A stretch of 64,000 nucleotides of DNA from Nocardia niwae NBRC 108934 = DSM 45340 (GTDB lineage: Bacteria; Actinomycetota; Actinomycetes; Mycobacteriales; Mycobacteriaceae): assembly GCF_001613465.1 (NCBI RefSeq), contig NZ_BDCK01000023.1, forward strand, positions 216,923 to 280,922, in the 5' to 3' direction. This document shows positions 8,296 to 16,541 of this stretch, in pieces (position 1 is the stretch's first letter; every line of letters begins with the position of its first letter). The notes below the pieces were generated by a model. The model was not told where the DNA came from. It saw nothing but the letters and a program-made list of their open reading frames with translations, and did not search any database. The translations under genes and the position numbers were made by a program.

Positions 8296-8310
8296 CGCCG
8301 GTCAGGAGGC
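8287..8310. terminator. Bidirectional hairpin between convergent genes
   Basis: GCCTCCTGAC at 8287-8296 and GTCAGGAGGC at 8301-8310 form a perfect 10-bp stem with the 4-base loop GCCG. It spans the stop codons of the epimerase and the marP gene, which face each other. There is no T-run, as is common for actinobacterial intrinsic terminators. Confidence 0.7.
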
Positions 8311-9447
8311 ACAGGGGCCGGTGTCGACCGGCCGGTCGGACCACCACGCGTGGTCGAGCCGATCGAGCACCTCGGGCAGGCTCGTGGCGAACCCGACATT
8401 GCTGTTGTTCTCGTCGACGCCGAACACGATGGCCAGTACGCGGCCGTCGCGGTCGACCAGCGGCCCACCCGAATTGCCGTGCTGGATAGCGCCGTCCAGG
8501 GTGTAGATCTCGCGTTCGCCGAGACCGGTGCGGTAGATGTCGCGCACCTGGCGTGCGGCGCGGCTGCGCACCCGGGTGGCGGACGCGGTGTAGGAGCCGC
8601 CCCTGGGATAGCCGAGCGCGATCGCGTCGGCGCCGGGAGCGGCGGGTCGGGGGGCGACCGTGAGGGCGGGCGCGGCGAGACCGGGGACGGCGAGCACCGC
8701 GATGTCCATGGTCGGATCGAACTGCACGACGGCCGCGGTGAGCGGTCCGGCGGCGGTGTCGACGGAAACCTTGCTGGAGCCGGCGACGACGTGTGCGTTG
8801 GTCAGCACTCGCTCCGGCGCGATGACGAACCCGGAACCGGATTGGCGCACGCCGCAGGTCGGCGCGAGGTCTTGCACCCGCAGTACGCTCGGCCGCAGTT
8901 CGGCGGGCATCGGGCCCTCGACGATGCCCGGATCGGGCGGCGCGAGGGGGCGGCCGATGCCCGCGTCCACGATCGGCCCGGTGAGCACCTCGGACAGTCC
9001 GGACAGCCAGAACGGCGCGACGCCGTCGACGGTCCGCACGGTCGTGGAATCACGCACCAGCGCGGCCGATTCCAGCGGTCCGGCGAACAGCCACACCACC
9101 AGCGGAACCGCGAGCGCATGAACGAGGCACCCGCAGAGGGCGTCGGCGCGCTGCGCGACCGGGCCGGAAACCGCCGCGCGCGCGGCTCGTCCGGCCCGGT
9201 GCCCGGCGACCGCGCCGAACACGACCATTCCGGCGATCACCGTCAGCGCGAGCAGGAGCCGCACGGCGCCCGGGGGGAGCTGACCGAGCGACGCGGCCGA
9301 GACCGCCGCACCGAGGATCGCCCCGGCCAGGCCACCCGCGAAACCGGGCAGTCCCACGATCGCGCCGCGGCGCCAGCCGAGCACCGCGGCGACCGCGAGG
9401 GCGGCGAGCACGGCGAGATCCAGCCAGTTCGGCACGGTCAACGCCAC
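8302..9447 (-). CDS. marP: MarP-family membrane serine protease
   Basis: The 381-residue protein has about four hydrophobic segments in residues 1-125 followed by a trypsin-like protease domain, the layout of mycobacterial MarP (acid-resistance periplasmic protease). The catalytic triad is visible as His219 in TNAHVVAG, Asp248 in DPTMDIAV and Ser326 in GNSGGPL. Cys198 and Cys379, the latter three residues from the C-terminus, correspond to the disulfide pair that controls MarP. MarP acts on cell-wall hydrolases under acid or oxidative stress. Nocardiae may carry several paralogues, so the symbol denotes family rather than proven orthology. Confidence 0.85.
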   Translation of the reverse strand: MALTVPNWLDLAVLAALAVAAVLGWRRGAIVGLPGFAGGLAGAILGAAVSAASLGQLPPGAVRLLLALTVIAGMVVFGAVAGHRAGRAARAAVSGPVAQRADALCGCLVHALAVPLVVWLFAGPLESAALVRDSTTVRTVDGVAPFWLSGLSEVLTGPIVDAGIGRPLAPPDPGIVEGPMPAELRPSVLRVQDLAPTCGVRQSGSGFVIAPERVLTNAHVVAGSSKVSVDTAAGPLTAAVVQFDPTMDIAVLAVPGLAAPALTVAPRPAAPGADAIALGYPRGGSYTASATRVRSRAARQVRDIYRTGLGEREIYTLDGAIQHGNSGGPLVDRDGRVLAIVFGVDENNSNVGFATSLPEVLDRLDHAWWSDRPVDTGPCAS

Positions 9448-9585
9448 ACTCCCGTCGCTGCTGATGGAGACGGCGACGGACTCGTCGGCCGTACCGTCAC
9501 CACCCGGCTATACCCTGGTTAGCGCGTCGGCAACGGTCGAGCCGCTAATCTAATCAGCGATTCGAGCTGCGGCAACCAGGTCGCT

Positions 9586-12294
9586 CTACGCCGTGGGCTG
9601 GGTGGCCAGCGCCCGCCGGGCATACGCGCGCACATCGGCGTCGGTGTCGTCGATCGCGGCGCGCAGCGCGTCGTGCGCGGCAGGCAGGTCCGGCCACGCC
9701 GACAGCGACAGTACCGCTGCCTTGCGGACGTCCAGATGCGGGTCGTGCAGCGCCGCAGCCAGAATCGGCACCGCGAGATCCGGGTCGGCGCCGGCGAGTC
9801 CGCGGGCCGCGCCCTGCCGGATCTGCCAGGCCGAGTGGCGCAGGGCTGCGTCCAGCGCGGCGACGTCCGCGGGCGCGGCGCCCAACTGGGCGAACGAGGT
9901 CAGCGCCGCGGCGCGGACCAGCGGGTCCTGGTCGTCGCCGAGGTGACGGATCACCTCGGCCCCGCCGTCGCCGATGGCGGCCAGACCCTGAGCGACCGCG
10001 ATCCGCACCTCCCGGTTGTCGTCGGTGGCCAGGGTGGCGACACCGTCGCGATCGTTCAGCGAGACCAGAGCGCGGACCGCCTCGATGCGGACGCGATGAT
10101 CCCCGTCCGCCAGTGCGGCGCGATACTGCGCGGCTTCGCCCGCCCGCAGCGCGCGCAGCAGATCGATCACGGTGGACCGCACAACGGGATCCGCGGACCC
10201 GAGCCGGTCGGCGAGTCCCGCCGCCGAAGGCAGCACCTCGACGAGTTCACGCAGGCTGGCCGCGGCCGCGCGGCGGACCGAAGCCGCCTCGTCGTCCAAC
10301 GCCTCACCCAGGGCGAGGGCGAAGCCCTCCGGCGTGTGCTCGGTCAGCACCGAGATCGCCGCCGCCCGCACGCCCGCGTCGGGATCCGTCAGATAGGCCG
10401 ACAATTCGGCGACGGTGGGCTCATCGAGCGCGAGCAGCGCGACGATTCGGGGTGACGGGGGCGTGGCGGGCTGCGCGGAACCGGCTTCGGTCCGGTCGTG
10501 CTCAGCGACGACGCCGGTGTGCGGCGCACGGCCGACGAGCTGGTGCGGCTGGTGCACCGGCACCGCCTCGGCATCGGCCGAGGGCAGGTCGTCGAGCCCG
10601 GGCACGGGAACCAGGTACGGCGCCACCGGCCGCTTCAGGAACGACATGGTCCCGTCGGGGTTCTTGCGCAGGTTGAGGTGGTATCGCCATTCGACATCGT
10701 CGCGTTCGGGTAGGTCGGCGCGCTCGTGATAGAGGCCCCAACGGGATTCGGTCCTGGTCAGTGAGCTGCGGGCGGCCATCTCGGCGCAGTCGCGGATGAA
10801 CGACACCTCCACCGCGCGCATCAGCTCGTGCGGGGTGCGCGCGCCGATGCCCTCGACCTCCGCGCGCATCCGGTCGAAGGTCTCCACCGCGATGGCCAGT
10901 TTGGTCGCCGTCTTGGGCGGCGCGACATAGTCGTTGACGAAACGCCGCAATTTGTATTCGACCTGTGGTTGCGGCGGCCCGTCCGGCTGACGTAGCGGCC
11001 GGTAGATCAGCTCGTGGGCCGCGGCCAGCTGGTCCTCGGGCAATTCGGCGGGCGCGGCGAGCTCCTCCAGGGTGGACGCCGCGTGCGCGCCGGCCAGATC
11101 GCCGAAGACGAACGCGCCGATCATGTAGTTGTGCGGCACGCACGCCAGATCGCCGGCCGCGTACAAGCCGGGCACCGTGGTGCGCGCGTGCTCGTCGACC
11201 CACACGCCGGAGGCGGAATGCCCACTGCACAGCCCGATTTCGGAGATGTGCATCTCGATGTCGTGGGTGCGGTAGTCGTGGCCGCGGTTGGCGTGGAAGG
11301 TGCCGCGAGTCGGGCGCTCGGTCGTGTGCAGGATGCCTTCGAGCGTGCTCAGCGTCTCGTCGGGCAGATGCGACACCTTGAGATAGATCGGGCCGCGAGC
11401 GGATTCGATCTCGCGCTTGACCTCGGCCATCATCTGACCCGACCAGTAGTCCGAGTCGACGAAGCGTTCGCCTTCGGCGTTGACCTGGTAGCCGCCGAAC
11501 GGATTGGCGACGTACGCGCAGGCCGGGCCGTTGTAGTCCTTGATCAGCGGGTTGATCTGGAAACATTCGATGCCGCTGAGTTCCGCGCCCGCGTGGTAGG
11601 CCATCGAGTAGCCGTCGCCCGCGTTGGTCGGATTCTCGTAGGTGCCGTAGAGGTATCCGCTGGAGGGCAGCCCGAGCCTGCCGCACGGGCCGGTGGCGAG
11701 GATCACCGCTTTCGCGCCGACGGCTACGAATTCGCCGGTGCGGGTGTGCAGGGCGGCGGCGCCGACCGCGCGTCCGTTGTCGGTGAGCACGCGCACCGGC
11801 ATGAGCCGGTTCTCGATGCGGATCTTCTCGCGCATCTTGCGCTGGCGCAGAACGCGATACAGCGCTTTCTTGACGTCCTTGCCCTCGGGCATCGGCAGCA
11901 CGTACGAGCCGGAGCGATGCACCCGGCGCACCGCGTACTCGCCGTACTCGTCCTTCTCGAACTTCACGCCGTAGCGCTCCAGCCGCTGCACCATGGCGAA
12001 GCCGCGCGTGGCGGTCTGATAGATGGTGCGCTGGTCGACGATGCCGTCGTTGGCGCGGGTGATCTCGGCGACGTAGTCCTCCGGTTCGGCCTTGCCCGGG
12101 ATCACGGCGTTGTTCACGCCGTCCATGCCCATGGCCAGCGCACCGGAGTGACGTACGTGCGCCTTCTCCAGCAGCAGGACGTTCGCGCCCTGCTCGGCGG
12201 CGGTGAGCGCGGCCATCGTGCCCGCCGTGCCGCCGCCGATGACGAGCACGTCGCAGTCCAGCCGAATCCGTTCCGACAGCGGCGGAATGTTCAC
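9586..12294 (-). CDS. AprA-like FAD flavoprotein fused to C-terminal HEAT repeats
   Basis: The 902-residue protein belongs to the fumarate reductase/succinate dehydrogenase/APS reductase flavoprotein superfamily. The FAD motif GGGTAG is at residues 20-25, followed by VLLLEKAH; the capping domain and the second FAD segment GLYAAGDLACVPHNYMIGA are present. The segment TRTESRWGLYHERADLP resembles the C-terminal region of the adenylylsulfate reductase alpha chain (AprA). From about residue 640 it continues into roughly eight Ala/Leu-rich helical pairs with D-x-VR-A signatures, which are HEAT or PBS-lyase-type repeats. GTG 12294 is chosen because it overlaps the upstream stop (GTGA) and has GGAGAAA in front. 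It is the last gene of the six-gene operon and its redox partner is probably the ferredoxin at 15322. Confidence 0.8.
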   Translation of the reverse strand: MNIPPLSERIRLDCDVLVIGGGTAGTMAALTAAEQGANVLLLEKAHVRHSGALAMGMDGVNNAVIPGKAEPEDYVAEITRANDGIVDQRTIYQTATRGFAMVQRLERYGVKFEKDEYGEYAVRRVHRSGSYVLPMPEGKDVKKALYRVLRQRKMREKIRIENRLMPVRVLTDNGRAVGAAALHTRTGEFVAVGAKAVILATGPCGRLGLPSSGYLYGTYENPTNAGDGYSMAYHAGAELSGIECFQINPLIKDYNGPACAYVANPFGGYQVNAEGERFVDSDYWSGQMMAEVKREIESARGPIYLKVSHLPDETLSTLEGILHTTERPTRGTFHANRGHDYRTHDIEMHISEIGLCSGHSASGVWVDEHARTTVPGLYAAGDLACVPHNYMIGAFVFGDLAGAHAASTLEELAAPAELPEDQLAAAHELIYRPLRQPDGPPQPQVEYKLRRFVNDYVAPPKTATKLAIAVETFDRMRAEVEGIGARTPHELMRAVEVSFIRDCAEMAARSSLTRTESRWGLYHERADLPERDDVEWRYHLNLRKNPDGTMSFLKRPVAPYLVPVPGLDDLPSADAEAVPVHQPHQLVGRAPHTGVVAEHDRTEAGSAQPATPPSPRIVALLALDEPTVAELSAYLTDPDAGVRAAAISVLTEHTPEGFALALGEALDDEAASVRRAAAASLRELVEVLPSAAGLADRLGSADPVVRSTVIDLLRALRAGEAAQYRAALADGDHRVRIEAVRALVSLNDRDGVATLATDDNREVRIAVAQGLAAIGDGGAEVIRHLGDDQDPLVRAAALTSFAQLGAAPADVAALDAALRHSAWQIRQGAARGLAGADPDLAVPILAAALHDPHLDVRKAAVLSLSAWPDLPAAHDALRAAIDDTDADVRAYARRALATQPTA

Positions 12295-13031
12295 AGTTTC
12301 TCCAGGATCTCGGCCTTCGTCGCGGACCGGTCGATCGCCTCGCGCGGGCTGGGCACCGGCACCAGCGCGCGCAGCGTGCCGCCGCCGAGCACGGCGATGC
12401 GGTCGTCGAGCAGCAGGGCCTCGTCGAGGTCGTGGGTGACGAAGACGATGGTGGTGGGGTGGGCGCGCCAGGTCTGGATCAGCAGGCGCTGCATGGTTTC
12501 CCTGGTCTGGGTGTCCAGTGCGCCGAACGGCTCGTCCATCAGCACGGCGCGGGGCGCGGCGGCCAGGCTGCGCGCCAGCTGCACGCGCTGGCGCATGCCG
12601 CCGGACAGGTCGCGCGGCAGGTAGTCGGCGTACCCGGTCAGCCCGACCTCGTCCACCCAATGCAGGGCGGTGGCTCTGCGTTCGGCGCGGGGCGTGCCGC
12701 GCAGGCGCAGGGCGAGCTCGATGTTCTGTCGCACGGTGCGCCACGGCAACAGCGCGTCGTCCTGGAACACCAGGGCGCGGTCGGCCGCGGGGCCGGTGAC
12801 CGGGTCGCCGTCGGCGAGCACGGCTCCGCCTTCCGGCGCGCGCAGTCCGGCGATCGCGCGCAGCAAGGTGGACTTGCCGCACCCGGATTTGCCGACCACG
12901 ACGAGGATTTCCCCCGGCGCGATCGACAGGTCGAGTTCGTCGAGCACCGGGTCGCCGCCGTAGGCGATCCGGACACCGTTGAGGCTCAGGCGCATTCCGG
13001 TCGATGCCGGTGCGTCGATCACTGTGGTCAT
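12291..13031 (-). CDS. ABC transporter ATP-binding protein, SsuB/TauB type
   Basis: The 246-residue ATPase carries Walker A GKSGCGKST, the Q-loop VFQDDALLPW, the signature LSGGMRQRVQLARSLA, Walker B VLMDEPFGALD and the switch His in VTHDLDEAL. The LLPWRTV Q-loop and overall length are those of importers for sulfonates, taurine, nitrate or cyanate. It overlaps both neighbours by four bases (ATGA upstream, GTGA downstream), so translation is tightly coupled to the permease and the flavoprotein. Confidence 0.9.
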   Translation of the reverse strand: MTTVIDAPASTGMRLSLNGVRIAYGGDPVLDELDLSIAPGEILVVVGKSGCGKSTLLRAIAGLRAPEGGAVLADGDPVTGPAADRALVFQDDALLPWRTVRQNIELALRLRGTPRAERRATALHWVDEVGLTGYADYLPRDLSGGMRQRVQLARSLAAAPRAVLMDEPFGALDTQTRETMQRLLIQTWRAHPTTIVFVTHDLDEALLLDDRIAVLGGGTLRALVPVPSPREAIDRSATKAEILEKL

Positions 13032-13885
13032 GCTTCGACCTCCCTGGGCAGCCAGCGGGTGATGCGGCGACCGGCCAGCTCGACCAGCCCCGAAGTGGCG
13101 AAACCGAGGACTCCGATGGTGATCATGCCGACGAACACCGCCGGGTAGTCCACGATGGTGTAGGCCTGCCAGGTGCGGTAGCCGACGCCGAGACGGCCGG
13201 AGATCATCTCCGCGGAGATGAGGCAGATCCATGCGACGCCGACGCCGACGGACAGTCCGCTGAAGACGCCGGGCAGGATGCCGGGGAAAACCACTCGCGC
13301 GAGCACGTCCAGCCGGGACGCGCCGAGGGTGCGCACAGCGTCCTCCCAGATCGTTGGCAGGGCGCGCACCGCGTGCCTGGTGCTCACCAGCACCGGGAAC
13401 AGCGACGCGGTGAAGGTGATGAACACGATCCCGGATTCGTCGCTGGGGAACAGCAGGATCGCGACCGGGACTAGGGCGATGGCCGGGATCGGCCGGACCA
13501 GCTCGGCCAGCGGGCCGAAAGTGTCGGCGAGCAGCCGTGACCGGCCCAGGCCGATGCCCGCGAGCACGCCGACCACCGCGGCCAGCCCGAAGCCGGTGAC
13601 GATCCGGATCAGCGACTGCGCGATATCCAGGTAGTACTGGTCGGCGCGCAGCTGGGTGCCGAATTCGGCGACGATCTCGGTGACGGTCGGCAGCGTGTCG
13701 AAACGCAGGCCCGCCCGCACGTTGTTGACCGTGAGCAGCTGCCACAGTCCGACCGCGGCGGCGACCGAGGCCACCCGCAACAGGCGCGAGCGCCAGGCCG
13801 ATCGCAACGCCGGCGTGGCCACCGATCGGGTGGCGGCGGGTTCGGCCGCGGCCCGCACTGCCGGCGCGGCGAGTTCGCTGGTCAT
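13028..13885 (-). CDS. ABC transporter permease, SsuC/TauC type
   Basis: The 285-residue protein has about six membrane segments and the EAA-type loop EDAVRTLGASRLDVLARVVFPGILPGVFSG that docks on the ATPase. This is the BinPDT permease family found in sulfonate, taurine and nitrate importers. The cytosolic Ala-rich N-terminus of about 35 residues is longer than usual. ATG 13885 overlaps the stop of the binding-protein gene by four bases. Confidence 0.88.
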   Translation of the reverse strand: MTSELAAPAVRAAAEPAATRSVATPALRSAWRSRLLRVASVAAAVGLWQLLTVNNVRAGLRFDTLPTVTEIVAEFGTQLRADQYYLDIAQSLIRIVTGFGLAAVVGVLAGIGLGRSRLLADTFGPLAELVRPIPAIALVPVAILLFPSDESGIVFITFTASLFPVLVSTRHAVRALPTIWEDAVRTLGASRLDVLARVVFPGILPGVFSGLSVGVGVAWICLISAEMISGRLGVGYRTWQAYTIVDYPAVFVGMITIGVLGFATSGLVELAGRRITRWLPREVEA

Positions 13886-15309
13886 CCGTGTACTTCCGTG
13901 ACGGCCTGGTCGTAGGTGACCGGCGTGGCGGACGGATGCGCCTGGCGGTAGCGCTGCGCGGCCGGGGTGGTGGTGAAGGGCAGGTAGGCGGCGCCGTCGC
14001 GCAGCCAGATCGACTTGTCGGCGAACCAGCGCGTGCCCAGCTCGGTGTCCGGGACGTAGGCCGCGCGGATCGTCTTGCCCTGCGCCTTCGCGGCCTGGAC
14101 CGCGCGCAGCAGGCAGGTCGGGTCGGCGGCGGGTTGCGGCTGCGGCGCACCGTCCAGCCATAGTTCGCCGGCCAGCGCGGGGTTCTCCGCGGCTCGACCG
14201 CAGACGGGGTCGGCGCCGGTGACCCGGGTCGGGTTGGCGGTGGCGGCCAGGTCACGGTCGTAGTCGCCGCGCCCGGTCTCCGCGTACGCCGTGCGCAGCG
14301 GCCCGTCGTCGACGAACCGGTCGATGTCCAGGTCCGCGAAGTCGCCGATCGACTTCAGATATGCCACATCGCCTTTGAGCGCCGCGATCAGGCTCGGCTT
14401 GAGCGTGGTGTCGAAACTCGTCCCGCCGGGGCCGTTGTAGAGGTACACCACTTCCTGCGGAAGCCCGGATCCGTCGGCGACGATCTTGGCGGCTTCGAAC
14501 GGCTTCTGCTGCAGGAACTGGGTGGCGTCCAGCTGTGCGGCGAGGAACGCCTGGAGCACCTCCGGGTGCTCGGCGGCGTAGGCGCGCCGGGCCACCACGC
14601 CGTGGAAGGTCGGCACGCCGAGTTCGGCGCCGTCGTAGAGCAGCTTGGCCTTGTTCTGGAAGACGACCAAGCCCGGCCATGCGACGAACTGGGACAGCGC
14701 GCCCACCTGACGGGATTCCAAGGCGGTCGCGCCGACCTGCGGCTGCTGGTTGAGCACCTCGACGCCCTTCGCCGGGTCGATCCCGGCCCGCGACAGCGCC
14801 TGCACCAGCGTGCCGTGACCGGCCGAACCCACGCTGGCGGAGATCTTCTGCCCGGCCAGGTCGGCGATGCCGGTGGCCGCCGAATCGTTGGGCACGACGA
14901 CCATGTTCAGCGCGCCCTTGGGGTTGTACCCGGTGACCGACACCAGCTCGGTGCGCGAGCGCTCGTTCACCTGGGTGCGGGAGCCGTTGATCAGCAGCGG
15001 GTAGTCACCCATCGAGCCGATGTCGATCTTCTCGGCCACCATCTGCGCGGTGATCGGCGCGCCGGTGTCGTAGTCCTGCCACTCGACCTGGTATTTCGCC
15101 CCGCCGTTGTCGGTGATCTTCTGCAGCCGCTGCTCGAGATAGCCCTGCGCGCGCAGCAGGGTGCCCGCGGTGACGGTGTTGATGGTCTTGGATTGGTAGC
15201 CGACGACCACCTTGACGGTGCCGGCCGGGGTGTCGTCGCTCTGCTCCAGCGAGCACCCGGTGAGCGCGAGCGCGGCGGCGAGCAGGACGGGGGCGAATTT
15301 CACTTTCAT
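13882..15309 (-). CDS. ABC substrate-binding lipoprotein with C-terminal extension
   Basis: The 475-residue protein has a lipoprotein signal with lipobox LTGC (Cys19). Residues of about 30-350 form a SsuA/NrtA-like periplasmic-binding domain with GYQSKTINTVTAGTLL near the start and IGSMGDYPLLINGSR. Usual members have 320-360 residues. Here about 115 extra residues follow, with two cysteines (in GADPVCGRAAENP and PTCLLRAVQAA) and an AAYLPFTTTPAAQRYRQAH segment that may be a separate small domain. ABC importers of this class bring in sulfonates, nitrate, nitriles or thiamine precursors; the ligand here is unknown. It follows the ferredoxin by 12 bases. Confidence 0.85.
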   Translation of the reverse strand: MKVKFAPVLLAAALALTGCSLEQSDDTPAGTVKVVVGYQSKTINTVTAGTLLRAQGYLEQRLQKITDNGGAKYQVEWQDYDTGAPITAQMVAEKIDIGSMGDYPLLINGSRTQVNERSRTELVSVTGYNPKGALNMVVVPNDSAATGIADLAGQKISASVGSAGHGTLVQALSRAGIDPAKGVEVLNQQPQVGATALESRQVGALSQFVAWPGLVVFQNKAKLLYDGAELGVPTFHGVVARRAYAAEHPEVLQAFLAAQLDATQFLQQKPFEAAKIVADGSGLPQEVVYLYNGPGGTSFDTTLKPSLIAALKGDVAYLKSIGDFADLDIDRFVDDGPLRTAYAETGRGDYDRDLAATANPTRVTGADPVCGRAAENPALAGELWLDGAPQPQPAADPTCLLRAVQAAKAQGKTIRAAYVPDTELGTRWFADKSIWLRDGAAYLPFTTTPAAQRYRQAHPSATPVTYDQAVTEVHG

Positions 15310-15321
15310 CGGTCTTCCAGA

Positions 15322-15549
15322 TCAGCGGAGCAGGTAGGGCATGTTGACGGTGACAGCGCCGGTGGGGCAGCGGGCCGCGCAGGGACCGCAGTACCAGCAC
15401 TCGTCCACATGCATGAAGGCCTTGCCGTTCTCGGGGTTGATGGCCAGGGAGTCGAGGGGGCAGATCTCGACGCACAGCGTGCAGCCCTGGATGCACAGCG
15501 ACTCGTCGATGGTGACGGGGATGTCGGCGCGCTGGTTCACGAGTGCCAT
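15322..15549 (-). CDS. AprB-like 2x[4Fe-4S] ferredoxin
   Basis: The 75-residue protein has eight cysteines in two cluster motifs: Cys19-x3-Cys23-x2-Cys26-x3-Cys30-Pro and Cys51-x2-Cys54-x2-Cys57-x3-Cys61-Pro. The first motif, with three residues between the first two cysteines (CIQGCTLC), resembles the iron-sulfur beta chain of APS reductase and related proteins more than standard bacterial ferredoxins. The gene starts immediately after the GntR stop (TAGATG) and begins the structural part of the operon. It most likely passes electrons to or from the AprA-like flavoprotein at the end of the operon. Confidence 0.88.
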   Translation of the reverse strand: MALVNQRADIPVTIDESLCIQGCTLCVEICPLDSLAINPENGKAFMHVDECWYCGPCAARCPTGAVTVNMPYLLR

Positions 15550-16335
15550 CTAGAGGACCTTCCATTCGGGGGTGCTGCGGGTCAGGCTGCCGCGCATGGT
15601 GATGCGGTCGCCGCGCATGCGGATGTACTCCAGATCGACCGGGCGGCCGTCGTCGAGCCGGGTCAGTCGTTCCAGCATCAGCAGCGGCGCGCCGCCGGGG
15701 ACGTCGAGGGTGGAGGCGGTGTGCGGGTCGGCGGGCACGGCCTCCAAGGCGAGGTCGGCCGAGCCGAGCGAGTGGCCGCTGATGCGTTCCAGCAGCACGA
15801 AGACGTCGGTGTGCTCGAGGTCGTGGCCGAGAACCTCGGTGCCGATGTCGGGCGTCAGGTAGGTGAGGTCGAGGCTCAGCGGCAGATCGGCGAGGTAGCG
15901 CAGCCGCTCGAGGTAGACCACGCGCTCACCCGGGGCCAGGCCGAGCTTGCGCGCGACGGCGGGCGGCGCGGCGACGTGCATCGCCGCGCGCACCTCGTTG
16001 CGCACGGTGCCGTGGCCCTTGAACGTCTCCTGCAGGCCGAGCAGCGCGTCGAGCCCGTGATCGTATTTGCGGGTGGCCACCCGGGTGCCCACTTTGGGCG
16101 CCCGATCGATCAAGCCCTCGTCCTTCAACAGCGCCAAGGCGTCGCGGACGGTGTTGCGCGAGGCGCCGTACTCGGTGGCGAGTTCCTGTTCGCTCGGCAG
16201 CGCGCCGTCGAACGCGCCCGCGTGCAGTTGGTGGCGCAAGATGTCGGCCACCCGCCGCGCCTGATCGGCGCGCAATTGCCGCACCGGCGTGGGTTCCGCT
16301 GCCACTCTCTCCGCCTTTCCATCGCTGACCTGCAC
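15550..16335 (-). CDS. GntR/HutC-family regulator with UTRA domain
   Basis: The 261-residue protein has a winged helix at about residues 22-88 (ADILRHQLHAGAF, LPSEQELATEYGASRNTVRDALALL) and a UTRA ligand-binding domain ending in LEYIRMRGDRITMRG. It is the first gene of the operon that continues with the ferredoxin, ABC importer and flavoprotein, so it probably senses the imported compound or its product and controls its own transcription. The gap to the next gene upstream (16542) is 205 bases and should contain its operator, which I could not define. Confidence 0.88.
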   Translation of the reverse strand: MQVSDGKAERVAAEPTPVRQLRADQARRVADILRHQLHAGAFDGALPSEQELATEYGASRNTVRDALALLKDEGLIDRAPKVGTRVATRKYDHGLDALLGLQETFKGHGTVRNEVRAAMHVAAPPAVARKLGLAPGERVVYLERLRYLADLPLSLDLTYLTPDIGTEVLGHDLEHTDVFVLLERISGHSLGSADLALEAVPADPHTASTLDVPGGAPLLMLERLTRLDDGRPVDLEYIRMRGDRITMRGSLTRSTPEWKVL

Positions 16336-16541
16336 GAATAGCGACGATAACGGGATTGTGGCCGCGCGCTTTCCCGCGTCGGCGCGGGAAGAAATCAGGG
16401 GATGTTATTGCGCCGGGTGCCGCACGGCCCGACCTGGCGATATGCGCGGCTGTCCGGGCAATACGCCACGTCGGCTGCCGCCGGCCGGATTTCGATCACA
16501 GCGATTCGAAAGCGGGGTCGCGCGGTCCGCGCCCTACGGAT

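Noticed and set aside
12295..12882. Extension of the flavoprotein gene far upstream (minus strand) as one very long ORF
   Set aside because: This part runs antisense-free but out of frame through the ABC ATPase gene on the same strand, is Arg/His-rich and has no domain. GTG 12294 with an overlapping stop and GGAGAAA is the better start.
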